10,043 nt of DNA from an uncultured Clostridia bacterium (GCA_947624455.1 CANQKL010000051.1:1-10043), one strand, 5' to 3'. Positions 1-7,797 are shown, counted from the first letter of the stretch. Translations and numbers: made by a program. The notes: generated from the sequence alone by a model not told the origin.

Positions 1-22
1 TTTCCCCAACGAGAGCGTAGTA

Positions 23-52
23 TTGACATACTGCGATAATTTGTGTTATAAT
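23..52 (+). promoter_or_regulatory. Sigma-A promoter with extended -10 for mrp-addB
   Basis: A consensus -35 box TTGACA (23-28) is separated by 18 bases from a consensus -10 box TATAAT (47-52). The -10 box is preceded by TG one base upstream (44-45), giving an extended -10. Transcription would start near base 59. No gene begins between here and the mrp start, so this is probably the promoter of the mrp-addB unit, leaving a leader of about 265 nt. Both boxes are seen in the sequence; the link to mrp is inferred from position and strand. Confidence 0.75.
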
Positions 53-58
53 ATGATT

Positions 59-323
59 ACCATGTCATAGGCGTTTTCCGCAGCAAATTTATTCATAAAC
101 CCGTCGATTTTGTCAAGAATATATCTGATAACACTGTCCAAATTAAATAACCGGAGTTAGGGTGAGCTTCGCTCTAAAACTCCGGCGGATTTTACGCGCC
201 GCCGATTTTCCCCCCAAGGAAGTTCGGAAACGGCGAGACGCTAAACGGTCTCTTATCATTCTTACCCTGCGGTAAGAGATATTTTTAATGCCGACGCAGG
301 GCGGCGGAATGGAGATTATTAAC
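59..323 (+). promoter_or_regulatory. Structured 5' leader of mrp, unassigned
   Basis: This long untranslated stretch lies between the predicted transcription start and the mrp start. Its first 90 bases are AT-rich and show nothing clear. Several hairpins follow. CCGGAGTT (151-158) pairs with AACTCCGG (178-185) around an inner GAGC/GCTC stem. CGGCGG (183-188) can pair with CCGCCG (198-203), overlapping the first stem by three bases. GAGAC (235-239) pairs with GTCTC (248-252), and TCTTACC (260-266) pairs with GGTAAGA (271-277). I do not recognise a known riboswitch, T-box or protein-binding leader. The length and the run of stems suggest cis-regulation, but this is inference. Confidence 0.4.
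249..286 (+). terminator. Possible attenuator terminator in the mrp leader
   Basis: A seven-base stem, TCTTACC (260-266) with GGTAAGA (271-277) and a four-base loop, is followed after GATA by five T residues (282-286), just upstream of the mrp start. TCTCTTA (249-255) can instead pair with TAAGAGA (273-279), and GTCTC (248-252) can pair with GAGAC (235-239), so the region has mutually exclusive folds. The T-run is short, so termination may be weak or may not occur. Confidence 0.35.
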
Positions 324-1142
324 ATGAGCGAATGTACTCACAACTGTTCTACCTGCGGCGAAAGCTGCTCAAAACGCGACCCTCAGAGCCTTATCGAGCC
401 GCCCCATCCCCTGTCTCAAATCAAAAAAGTCATCGCCGTGGTCAGCGGCAAGGGCGGCGTGGGCAAGTCCTCCGTCACCTCCATGCTGGCTGTGCTTGCC
501 CGGCGCAGGGGCCTTGAAACCGCCATATTGGACGCGGACATAACCGGCCCCTCCATACCCACGGCCTTTGGCATAAAAACCCGCGCCCAAGGCGGCGAGG
601 ACGGCCTTTACCCGGTAGTATCCAAAACCGGCGTCAAGATCATGTCCCTCAATCTGCTGATAGACGACCCCTCCAAGCCCGTCATTTGGCGAGGTCCGGT
701 CATCGCCGGCGCGGTAAAGCAGTTCTGGACTGACGTTATCTGGGGCGACGTGGACTGTATGTTTGTGGATATGCCCCCGGGAACCGGCGACGTACCCCTG
801 ACGGTGTTCCAGTCCCTGCCCGTGGACGGCATAGTTGTGGTCACTTCTCCCCAGGAGCTTGTGTCCACCATCGTGGACAAGGCCGTAAATATGGCTGAAA
901 TAATGAATATTCCTATTCTCGCTGTGGTTGAGAACTACTCCTATTTCAAGTGTCCTGACTGCGGCGGAGAGCACAGCATTTTTGGCCCCAGCCGCCTAAA
1001 CGAGACTGCCGACGCCTGCGGCGTCAAGGCCCGTACCCGGCTGCCCATCGACCCGGCCTTTGCGCTCCTGTGCGACAAGGGGCAGGTCGAGGACTGCGAT
1101 CCGGCGGCCATGGAGGCAATATTCGACGCCATAACCCAGTAA
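324..1142 (+). CDS. mrp: Mrp/NBP35 family Fe-S cluster carrier ATPase
   Basis: This is a 272-residue P-loop ATPase of the Mrp/ApbC/NBP35 family, cytosolic proteins that bind a [4Fe-4S] cluster and pass it to target apoproteins. The deviant Walker A, GKGGVGKS, is at residues 42-49. DMPPGTGD, the family's Walker B region, is at 149-156. The CPDC pair (C210, C213) is the CXXC that bridges the cluster in the dimer. The N-terminus carries four extra cysteines (C4, C8, C11, C15), reminiscent of the N-terminal cluster site of NBP35. I place the start at 324 because GGAG (311-314) sits nine bases upstream. In-frame ATGs at 288 and 309 have poorer sites, and 288 lies against the leader T-run. addB follows after 24 bases, so the two are probably cotranscribed. 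Family assignment is firm; the client proteins are unknown. Confidence 0.93.
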   Translation: MSECTHNCSTCGESCSKRDPQSLIEPPHPLSQIKKVIAVVSGKGGVGKSSVTSMLAVLARRRGLETAILDADITGPSIPTAFGIKTRAQGGEDGLYPVVSKTGVKIMSLNLLIDDPSKPVIWRGPVIAGAVKQFWTDVIWGDVDCMFVDMPPGTGDVPLTVFQSLPVDGIVVVTSPQELVSTIVDKAVNMAEIMNIPILAVVENYSYFKCPDCGGEHSIFGPSRLNETADACGVKARTRLPIDPAFALLCDKGQVEDCDPAAMEAIFDAITQ

Positions 1143-1166
1143 AAAATCATCAAAGGAGGCTTCCCC

Positions 1167-4100
1167 ATGGGCATGACCGTGATTGCCTGCCCCAGCCACG
1201 GCGCGCTGGAGGCGGAAATGCTCCGGCTTATGAAACGCTTCAACGACGGCTCCCCCATGGGGGCCGCTGTCATTGTGCCGGATCAAAGCTCCTTTTCCGA
1301 GGAGGAAAAGCTCATCGCCGCCTTTGGGGTGGTGGGCCTTGGGAACCCGGAGGTGCTAAGCTTCAAGCGGCTGCACCACAAGCTCAGCGCCCGCTTCCCC
1401 TCGGGGAAGAAGCGTCTCACCCCCGCCGCCAGGGAAATGGCGGTTATGCACTCCCTCTCCTCCATAGACCCCAAGGACTTCCGGCTGTTCCGGGGCGTGG
1501 TAAACCGGCGGGAGCTGGCTCCCACGGTCAGCGCCCTGATAACCGGCTTCAAACGCTATGGCGTTACGGCGGACAAGCTCCTGCGCTGCGACGAGGGACT
1601 GCCCGAGGGCGCGCCCCTGAAAAAAAAGATACACGACTGCCGGCTGGCTCTCGAGAGCTACGACAGCTTCATGGAGGCCGGCGGCCTCAGCGACGCCGAC
1701 GACGACGGAGCCGAACTGGCGGAGCTGCTCGACCGGGACGACTGCGACCTGTTCCAGGGCCGAACCGTGTTCATAAGCCGGTTCTCCGACCTGAACCGGG
1801 TACAGTTGGACTGCGTCAGGGCCATCTGCCGCCGGGCGGAGCGGGTCATAGCGGCTGTCGTCTGGGACGACGCGCCCCAATTCGCCACCACGAAAAAGCT
1901 GATCTTTTCCCTTCGCTCCGCCGCTCAGGAGGCGGGAACGGATTTCAAGCTCACGCGCCTGGGCCACAGCGACAGCCGCCCCGGGCCGTTGGCCTACCTG
2001 AGCGCCAACTACTACGGGGACGCGGCCCCCTACGAAAGCACGGTGGGAACCAGCCTTTTCCTCCACGCGGCCCGTACTCCCGCCGACGAAGTCCGCCACG
2101 CCGCCGCATCCATAACCCGGCTGGTGAAAAACGGCTGCCGCTACCGGGACTGCACCGTTGCCGTCCGAAACATGGAGGACTACGCCCCCTATATCAGGCG
2201 CATCTTCCCCATCTACTCCATACCGGTCTTTGCCGACGAGACCCGGCCGCTGGCGGGACACAGCGTCTCCCGCTGTCTGCTCTCGGCGTTGGAGCTGGCG
2301 ATCCACGGCTTTACCCATGAGAACGTGTTCGCCTTCGCCAAAAACCCTTTCGCACCCCACGGCGGCGACTGCGGAGAACTGGAGGACTACTGCGTGGAGG
2401 CGGGCGTCCGCTCCTGGGACTGGAAGGAGGATTTCACCTTCCGGCGGGGGTCTTACAGCTCCCTGGACTACGGGACGAAAACGGAGCCGGAGGACCTCGC
2501 CCCCATAAACCGGCGGCGGAAAGAGCTGTACGAGCTGATAGAGCCCTTGCGCGTCTGCCTGTCGGAGCCGCGCCAGGGTCGGGATTACGCTCTGGGCCTT
2601 TACTCCTTCATCCGGTCGGCGGGCCTGGAGGAAAAGGCGGAAGCCGCCGCCAGGCTCCAGGAGGAGAACGGCGACGAGCGGGGAGCCGCCGAGACTCGGC
2701 AGGTGTACAACCTGCTCATGAACATACTGGACGACATTTGCACCGTTTTCGGGCAGAGCGTCATTGACAGCGCGGGCCTTTACGAAGCGGTAAAGACCGC
2801 CTGCGCCGCCGTAAAGGTGGGGACGGTGCCGCCGGTGGCGGACAGCGTCATTTACGGGGACATAGAGAGAATGAAGGGCGGCAGGGACCGTTTTGTTTTC
2901 GTGCTGGGGCTGAACGAGGACGTTTTTCCCCGGGCCTTTGCCAACAGCTCGATTTTTTCGGACTACGAGGCCGAAGCTCTCATGGAGGACTGGGGCATCC
3001 AACTGCCGCCCACCGCGGCGGAAAAGGCCGAAAATGAAAAGCTCATAGTCTACGACGCCCTCTCCTTCCCGGAGGAGCGGCTTTATCTGAGCTATGCCCT
3101 GGGCCTGCCCGAGGGGCGCAACCTCCGGCCCGGACCGGTTATAAAGCGGGTGAGGGAGCTTTTCCCCCGGCTGAGGGAGACTCAGGATCTCAGCCCCATA
3201 CACGGGGAATTTCTCTGCGCCACAAGGGAAGCCGCCTTTTTGGAGCTGGGTACGGCTCTGGGAGAGGGGCGTCCCGGCAGGTTTTGGGAAGTGGTGCGGG
3301 CGTTGCTGGCGGCCGACCCGGAATACGGGGCGCGGCTGCGCAGGCTGGAATCCGACCGGGGCAGGAGCCTGACCGCGGCGGAAACTCTGGAGCCGGAGCT
3401 GCTGAAAAAGGTCACCGGCTCCGAACTGGCCCTCAGCCCCTCCCGGCTGGAGTCATACGCCAATTGTCCCTTCTCCTTTTTCCTGCAATACATTCTCAAG
3501 CTTCGGGAACGTGTACCCATGAACATCAACTTCAACGACAGCGGAAATATGCTCCACAACATCATCGACGGCTTTTGCGCCCGGGTAGAGCTGGACAGGG
3601 GCGGCGACTGGTCAAAAGTGGACGACGGCTATGCCGACGCCGCCTTTGCCGGGGTGTGCGCCGAGATCAGACGGGGCATAAGCCGCCAGATAGCACAGGA
3701 TCCCCGGCTTATGACGGCGGTCAAGCGCATTGAGGCCGCCGCCCGCAAGTGCGTGGACGAGATTCGGCTGCAAATTGCCCAGGAGCTTTTCGTACCGGTG
3801 GGGGCGGAGGTGGTCATCGGCGAGGACGGCTCCATTCCCCCCACCCTCATCGAGCTGCCCTACGGCGGACGCGCCCGCTTCACCGGCCGCATCGACCGGG
3901 CCGACAGGCGCGCCGCCCTCATAACCGACGAGGACGGCTCCCAGCGCATGGTGGAACTGGTGCGGATAATAGACTACAAGAGCAGCAAAAAGGAGCTGGA
4001 TCTGGGGAAGGTACTTTCGGGCTTGCAGCTGCAGCTTTTCGCCTATATGGACAGCTTCGCCTCCGCCCGGCCAGACAGGCGGCCCGCCGGAGCGCTGTAT

Positions 4101-4478
4101 TTCACCCTGGCCCCGGCTGTGGAGGAGCTGCCCATAGGCGAGGAGCTGCCCCAGCGCGTCGGCCGCGTGGCGGGGCTGGCGGTGGAGGGCCGCATGAACG
4201 GCGGCGACGGCATAGAAACGGTCACTCCGGCCCAGATGAGGACTCTGCTGAGCTTTGTGCGCAGATCAATACGCGACGCCGCAAGCCGCATCGTCCAGGG
4301 CAAAGTTCCGGTCTCGCCGGTCAAGGCCGACGGCAGGCTCAGCTGCGAGTACTGTCCCTGCGCCGGAGTCTGCGGCTTTGACCCCCAGACCGACGGTCAC
4401 TTGGCCCGTCCGGTGGCAAAAATGAAGGCCGACGCCGCCATCGCCGCCATGGAGGATATCCTCGACGGCCAAGCTTGA
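1167..4478 (+). CDS. addB: AddAB helicase-nuclease subunit B
   Basis: This 1103-residue protein is the B subunit of AddAB, which resects double-strand breaks at Chi-like sites for RecA loading. The N-terminal half resembles the inactive helicase-like part of AddB (VPDQSSFSEEEK near residue 40, LGLNEDVFPRAF near 590). The C-terminal RecB-type nuclease domain has GRIDRAD (907-913), the catalytic pair D936 and K938 in IDYKSS, and a conserved Q in LQLQLFAY (956). C767 together with C1060, C1063 and C1069 match the four [4Fe-4S] ligands that flank the AddB nuclease domain. An additional cysteine, C1065, is unusual. The N-terminus (MGMTVIACPSHGALEAE) lacks the Walker A glycine-lysine loop present in Bacillus AddB. 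AAAGGAGG (1152-1159) lies seven bases before the start. No addA follows: a terminator and convergent hisS come next. Family length is about 1150 residues, so this is full length. Confidence 0.93.
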   Translation: MGMTVIACPSHGALEAEMLRLMKRFNDGSPMGAAVIVPDQSSFSEEEKLIAAFGVVGLGNPEVLSFKRLHHKLSARFPSGKKRLTPAAREMAVMHSLSSIDPKDFRLFRGVVNRRELAPTVSALITGFKRYGVTADKLLRCDEGLPEGAPLKKKIHDCRLALESYDSFMEAGGLSDADDDGAELAELLDRDDCDLFQGRTVFISRFSDLNRVQLDCVRAICRRAERVIAAVVWDDAPQFATTKKLIFSLRSAAQEAGTDFKLTRLGHSDSRPGPLAYLSANYYGDAAPYESTVGTSLFLHAARTPADEVRHAAASITRLVKNGCRYRDCTVAVRNMEDYAPYIRRIFPIYSIPVFADETRPLAGHSVSRCLLSALELAIHGFTHENVFAFAKNPFAPHGGDCGELEDYCVEAGVRSWDWKEDFTFRRGSYSSLDYGTKTEPEDLAPINRRRKELYELIEPLRVCLSEPRQGRDYALGLYSFIRSAGLEEKAEAAARLQEENGDERGAAETRQVYNLLMNILDDICTVFGQSVIDSAGLYEAVKTACAAVKVGTVPPVADSVIYGDIERMKGGRDRFVFVLGLNEDVFPRAFANSSIFSDYEAEALMEDWGIQLPPTAAEKAENEKLIVYDALSFPEERLYLSYALGLPEGRNLRPGPVIKRVRELFPRLRETQDLSPIHGEFLCATREAAFLELGTALGEGRPGRFWEVVRALLAADPEYGARLRRLESDRGRSLTAAETLEPELLKKVTGSELALSPSRLESYANCPFSFFLQYILKLRERVPMNINFNDSGNMLHNIIDGFCARVELDRGGDWSKVDDGYADAAFAGVCAEIRRGISRQIAQDPRLMTAVKRIEAAARKCVDEIRLQIAQELFVPVGAEVVIGEDGSIPPTLIELPYGGRARFTGRIDRADRRAALITDEDGSQRMVELVRIIDYKSSKKELDLGKVLSGLQLQLFAYMDSFASARPDRRPAGALYFTLAPAVEELPIGEELPQRVGRVAGLAVEGRMNGGDGIETVTPAQMRTLLSFVRRSIRDAASRIVQGKVPVSPVKADGRLSCEYCPCAGVCGFDPQTDGHLARPVAKMKADAAIAAMEDILDGQA

Positions 4479-4509
4479 GCGCCTTGGGGAAGCGGCAGCC
4501 AGTCACAAA

Positions 4510-4553
4510 AAAACTCTTGAAAGCAGGCTGAAAAGCTTGATTTCAAGAGTTTT
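4510..4553. terminator. Bidirectional terminator between addB and hisS
   Basis: A perfect 13-base inverted repeat (4510-4522 with 4541-4553) encloses a second stem, CAGGCT (4524-4529) with AGCTTG (4534-4539), capped by a GAAA tetraloop. Only one G/A mismatch separates the two stems. Read rightwards the arm ends in TTTT; read leftwards it ends in seven T residues. It lies 31 bases after the addB stop and about 35 bases after the hisS stop on the other strand. It therefore fits a shared Rho-independent terminator for two convergent transcripts. Confidence 0.88.
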
Positions 4554-4588
4554 ACTTATTAATACTTTAGTCTATTTCGGAGAGGGCT

Positions 4589-5833
4589 TCACTCGCGCCC
4601 GCCCAGCTCACGAGGCTCCGTTTCCTCCCAGCCAACGGTGTAAAAGGCGTTATAGCCCTGCTCCTCCAGGCGGGAAAGGAGCTTGCTAAGCTTTTTGGGC
4701 CGTTCAAAGAGTGAAACGTCATAGGCGGCGCGCTTTTCCTCGGCATAGCTCTGGGCCTCGGCAAAGCGGGCCTTATCATAGACCACCGCCAGCCGGGGCC
4801 TAAGACCCGAGACGCAGGCCCCCCGCTCCTCCAAAATGGCGCAGATGCGCTCAAAGCCGATGGAAAAGCCCACGGCAGGCACCTCCTCGCCGATAAACTT
4901 GCCGATGAGGCTGTCATAGCGGCCACCTCCGGCAATCGCGCCCCGAAAGTCCGGACTTACCACCTCGAACACGGTGGAGGTGTAGTAGCCCTGACCGCGC
5001 ACAAGGCTGACGTCAAAGCTTATCTCCGCTCCCCCCGTTTCCCGAACGGAGTCCATGATAAAGGCCAGATCCTCGACCGCATCGGAGGTAAGCTCCCCCC
5101 GCAGCGACTTGGCCCGCAGAGTCTCAAAGTCCGCGCCCTCTTCCAGCATGGCCGCCAGCCCCTCCACGGCGGAGGCGGGCAGGCCCTTTTCCAGCATTTC
5201 GGCGGCGACGCCCTGAACCCCTATCTTGTCCAGCTTGTCAAAGATCACGCACACGCCGTCCAGCTCCCCCTCGGCAAAGCCCAGGCTCAAAAGCACGCTC
5301 CGCAGCAGCCGCCGGTCGTTGATCTTGACGGTGAAGTTCCCTATGCCTACGGCCCTGAGGGCCTTGACAGTGGTCAATATCAGCTCCAGCTCGGCGGTGC
5401 GGCTGTCAGTACCGATGATGTCGATGTCGCACTGGACAAATTCCCGCAGCCGCCCCTTTTGAGGCCGTTCGGCCCGGTAGACCCGGTCGGTCTGTATGAC
5501 CTTGAAGGGGTTCATCAGCTTTGCCCGGTTGTTGGCATAGTACCGGGTCAGGGGCAGCGTCAAATCGTAACGAAGCCCCAAATCGCACAGCTCCCCGCCC
5601 TCGGCAAGGGCTTTGTCCAGCTTTTCGCCCCGCTTGAGTATCTTGAATATGAGGTTCAGATTTTCGCCGCCGTCGCTCTTGTCCAGATTTTCCATGTCCT
5701 CCATTATGGGAGTGGTTATCCGCTCAAAGCCCGCGGCCCGGTAAACCTCGAGGATTTTGTTTTGCACGCTGTCCCGAACCCTCACCTGAGATGGGAGGTA
5801 GTCGTTGGCGCCTTTTACGGGTGTGATCTTCAT
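4589..5833 (-). CDS. hisS: Histidine--tRNA ligase
   Basis: This 414-residue class II aminoacyl-tRNA synthetase charges tRNA-His with histidine in the cytosol. Motif 2 is clear as YRAERPQKGRLREFVQCDID (119-138). The histidine-specific motifs are RGQGYYTSTVFE (279-290), with the catalytic arginine R279, and AGGGRYD (301-307). Motif 3 is VGFSIGFERI (321-330). The C-terminal part (about 345-414) is a short HisRS anticodon-binding domain. The usual RGLDYYTG is RGQGYYTS here, with the aspartate replaced by glycine. The HisZ regulatory paralogue is the alternative, but motif 2 and R279 are intact and no his operon gene is near. The ATG is preceded by AAGGAAG, and the patatin-like stop lies 19 bases upstream, so this is the last gene of the leftward unit. 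Confidence 0.92.
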   Translation of the reverse strand: MKITPVKGANDYLPSQVRVRDSVQNKILEVYRAAGFERITTPIMEDMENLDKSDGGENLNLIFKILKRGEKLDKALAEGGELCDLGLRYDLTLPLTRYYANNRAKLMNPFKVIQTDRVYRAERPQKGRLREFVQCDIDIIGTDSRTAELELILTTVKALRAVGIGNFTVKINDRRLLRSVLLSLGFAEGELDGVCVIFDKLDKIGVQGVAAEMLEKGLPASAVEGLAAMLEEGADFETLRAKSLRGELTSDAVEDLAFIMDSVRETGGAEISFDVSLVRGQGYYTSTVFEVVSPDFRGAIAGGGRYDSLIGKFIGEEVPAVGFSIGFERICAILEERGACVSGLRPRLAVVYDKARFAEAQSYAEEKRAAYDVSLFERPKKLSKLLSRLEEQGYNAFYTVGWEETEPRELGGRE

Positions 5834-5852
5834 ACTTATCTTCCTTATACAG

Positions 5853-6722
5853 TTATTTGCTCAGATATTCCATCATTCGTTCCCAGTTGGCCTCCGCCGT
5901 TTCGTAGCCGTGGGCGTAGAGCCGTTCCAGCTTGGAGCGGTCCTTCTCCAGCCTGCCCACGTCAAGGCGTTCCTTCTCGGGCCGGAAAACAAAGATTTCT
6001 CCGGCGGCGGAAGCTTTTTTGATATAGTTTACCGTCTCGTTGTACATGAGGTGGCGGTTCTTCATGGACTCCGCCAGGCCCCTGTGCCGGGGAGTCATTA
6101 TCCGCGCCAAACGGTAGACCCCGCTGGGTTCCTTTAGGTAGTCCGCGTCCCGGGTCAGTACGGCCACGCACTTTTTCGCCCCGTCGGCCAAGGCCCTTTT
6201 CACCGGAATGGAGTCGCTCATGCCTCCGTCCAGGTAGTCCCCGCCGTCGATCTTCACCATATGGCTCAGAAGGGGAAGCGAGGCCGAGGCCCGCACCTTG
6301 TCTATATCCCCCCGCAGGTCTTTTATCTCAAAGTAACGGGCCTTGCCGCTGTTACAGTCGGTGGTCACGGCGTAAAACCTGCCGGGGTATTCGTTGGCGG
6401 TCTTGTAGTCATAGGGGTCCAGCCCGTCCGGTATGGTGTGGTACACGAACTCGGCTGGGAACATATCCTCCCCCTTAAGCAGATTGAAAAAGCTCATATA
6501 CCGGGGGTCGTTGACGTAATCGGCCACTACTCGGAAGGCCCGCCCCGGCTGGAGCGACAGATAGCTGCAAGCGTGGCAGGCCCCGGCGCTGACCCCGTAT
6601 ACCCGGTCAAAAACCACGTTTTTCTCCAGCATATAGTCTAACACACCGGTGGTGAAGGCTCCGCGCATTCCGCCGCCCTCCAGCGCCAGCGCTCCCTCGG
6701 CAAGGGGTAATGGATAGGACAA
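5853..6722 (-). CDS. Patatin-like phospholipase family protein
   Basis: This 289-residue protein is a serine lipid acyl hydrolase of the patatin fold, related to the YjjU-like bacterial group. The glycine-rich oxyanion loop is EGGGMRGAF (15-23). The nucleophile elbow is GVSAG with S45, and the partner aspartate is D165 in LDGG (164-167), so the catalytic dyad is complete. No signal peptide or membrane segment is visible, so it is probably cytosolic. The C-terminal third, rich in charged residues, is typical of the longer members of this group. The start is TTG (6722-6720), supported by AAAGGAG nine bases upstream. The first in-frame ATG is at residue 19, inside the oxyanion loop, and cannot be used. 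It lies between recR (69 bases) and hisS (19 bases) on the same strand. The substrate cannot be told from the sequence. Confidence 0.9.
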   Translation of the reverse strand: MSYPLPLAEGALALEGGGMRGAFTTGVLDYMLEKNVVFDRVYGVSAGACHACSYLSLQPGRAFRVVADYVNDPRYMSFFNLLKGEDMFPAEFVYHTIPDGLDPYDYKTANEYPGRFYAVTTDCNSGKARYFEIKDLRGDIDKVRASASLPLLSHMVKIDGGDYLDGGMSDSIPVKRALADGAKKCVAVLTRDADYLKEPSGVYRLARIMTPRHRGLAESMKNRHLMYNETVNYIKKASAAGEIFVFRPEKERLDVGRLEKDRSKLERLYAHGYETAEANWERMMEYLSK

Positions 6723-6767
6723 TTTAAATATCTCCTTTCGGTAAACAGTGGGATCGGGGATTTTGAC

Positions 6768-6791
6768 GGACGGAAGGAAGCTCCTCCGTCC
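6768..6791. other. Intergenic hairpin after recR
   Basis: GGACGGA (6768-6774) pairs with TCCGTCC (6785-6791), with a further GG/CC and AGC-type loop inside. The stem abuts the recR stop codon. No T-run follows on the minus strand, so it does not look like a terminator. It may protect the upstream mRNA end or limit read-through into the patatin-like gene; this is inference. Confidence 0.35.
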
Positions 6792-7391
6792 CTATATTTC
6801 CCTTCGCCCCTCCATGGCCCGGGCAAGGGTCATCTCGTCGGCAAACTCTATATCGCCGCCCACGGGTATGCCATGGGCGATGCGGGTGGCCCTCACGCCC
6901 AGAGGCTTGACGAGCCGGGACAGATACATAGCCGTTGCCTCCCCCTCGACGGTGGGGTTGGTGGCCATAATCACCTCCGTCACCTCCGGAGTCAGCCGGG
7001 CCATAAGCTCCTTTATCTTAAGATCCTCCGGCCCCACGCCGTCGATGGGCGACAGAGCGCCGTGCAGCACATGATACAGGCCGCGGTATTCCCGGGTCTT
7101 TTCCATAGCCGCCAGATCCTTGGGGCTTTCCACCACGCAAATGGTACTCCTGTCCCGGCTGGGGTCGGAGCAGATGGAGCAAATCCTTTCGTCGGTCAGG
7201 TTTTGACAGCTTTCGCACAGGCGCACGCTGACGCGGGCGTCCAAAACCGCCTGGGCAAAGCGCCGGGCCTTTTCCTCCGGCACCTTCATCATGTGAAAGG
7301 CCAGCCGCACCGCACTCTTGTGACCGATGCCGGGCAGCTTTTCAAATTCTTCTATGAGCGCCGTCAGGGACGGCGGATACGCGGCCGCCAT
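6792..7391 (-). CDS. recR: Recombination protein RecR
   Basis: RecR is the ring-forming protein that acts with RecO and RecF to load RecA on SSB-coated single-stranded gaps. All family parts are present in its 199 residues. The helix-hairpin-helix is KLPGIGHKSAVR (18-29). The four-cysteine zinc motif is C59, C62, C71 and C74. The Toprim domain starts at VVESPKDLAAME (86-97), and the conserved C-terminal segment is GIPVGGDIEFADEMTL (174-189). The length equals the usual 198-200 residues. The ATG comes one base after the ebfC stop codon and has only a weak binding site, so translation is probably coupled to ebfC. The dnaX-ebfC-recR order is widely conserved in bacteria. Confidence 0.97.
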   Translation of the reverse strand: MAAAYPPSLTALIEEFEKLPGIGHKSAVRLAFHMMKVPEEKARRFAQAVLDARVSVRLCESCQNLTDERICSICSDPSRDRSTICVVESPKDLAAMEKTREYRGLYHVLHGALSPIDGVGPEDLKIKELMARLTPEVTEVIMATNPTVEGEATAMYLSRLVKPLGVRATRIAHGIPVGGDIEFADEMTLARAMEGRREI

Positions 7392-7392
7392 A

Positions 7393-7740
7393 TCAGAACA
7401 GGCCCGGAATGTTCAGGTTGCCCGTGATCCTGCTCATGGAGCTGGTCGCGGCCTCCTCCGCCTTGCGAAGCGCCTCGTTGACGGCGGTGACTATCAGATC
7501 CTGGAGCATTTCAACGTCGTCGGGATCCACCGCGTCGGGGGCCAGGGTCACGGAGATGACCTCCTTTTTGCCGTTGACCTTGACGCTGACCGCGCCGCCG
7601 CCCACGCTGGCCTCCAGCTCCTGCTGCTCAAGAGCCTCCTGAGCCTTGGCCATTTCCTCCTGCATCTTTTGGGCCTGGCGTATCATGTTGTTCATGTTGC
7701 CGCCCATGTTCATTCCTCTGGGGAAACCGCCTCTTGCCAT
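7393..7740 (-). CDS. ebfC: YbaB/EbfC family nucleoid-associated protein
   Basis: This 115-residue protein belongs to the YbaB/EbfC (YaaK) family of small dimeric DNA-binding, nucleoid-associated proteins. The N-terminus is rich in Gly, Met and Asn (residues 1-20). A long amphipathic helix, IRQAQKMQEEMAKAQEALEQ (20-39), follows. The conserved core contains VSVKVNGKKEVISVTLAP (51-68), then DPDDVEMLQDLIVTAVNEA (72-90). I start at 7740 because AAAGGA lies nine bases upstream and the protein then has family length. A further in-frame ATG, 15 codons upstream at 7785, adds residues not typical of the family. It lies 57 bases after dnaX and runs into recR, as in many bacteria. Confidence 0.94.
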   Translation of the reverse strand: MARGGFPRGMNMGGNMNNMIRQAQKMQEEMAKAQEALEQQELEASVGGGAVSVKVNGKKEVISVTLAPDAVDPDDVEMLQDLIVTAVNEALRKAEEAATSSMSRITGNLNIPGLF

Positions 7741-7797
7741 AGTATCATATCCTTTCGTTAATGTTTTTAAACGGCCCGTTTTCACAAAAGACCGGTA

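Noticed and set aside
288..323. Earlier mrp starts at 288 and 309
   Set aside because: Neither has a ribosome binding site as good as the GGAG nine bases before 324, and family members begin at the cysteine-rich segment.
1070..2320. A 416-codon plus-strand frame overlapping mrp and addB
   Set aside because: Its product is a low-complexity run of Arg, Gly, Pro and Ala typical of an out-of-frame reading of GC-rich DNA.
1356..3203. A 615-codon open frame antisense to addB
   Set aside because: It mirrors the GC-rich codon pattern of addB, has no recognisable domain and no ribosome binding site; AddB in the other direction has full-length family motifs.
7750..7797. A small hairpin AAACG/CGTTT between dnaX and ebfC as a terminator
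   Set aside because: The stem is only five bases, and A residues rather than T residues follow it on the transcribed strand.
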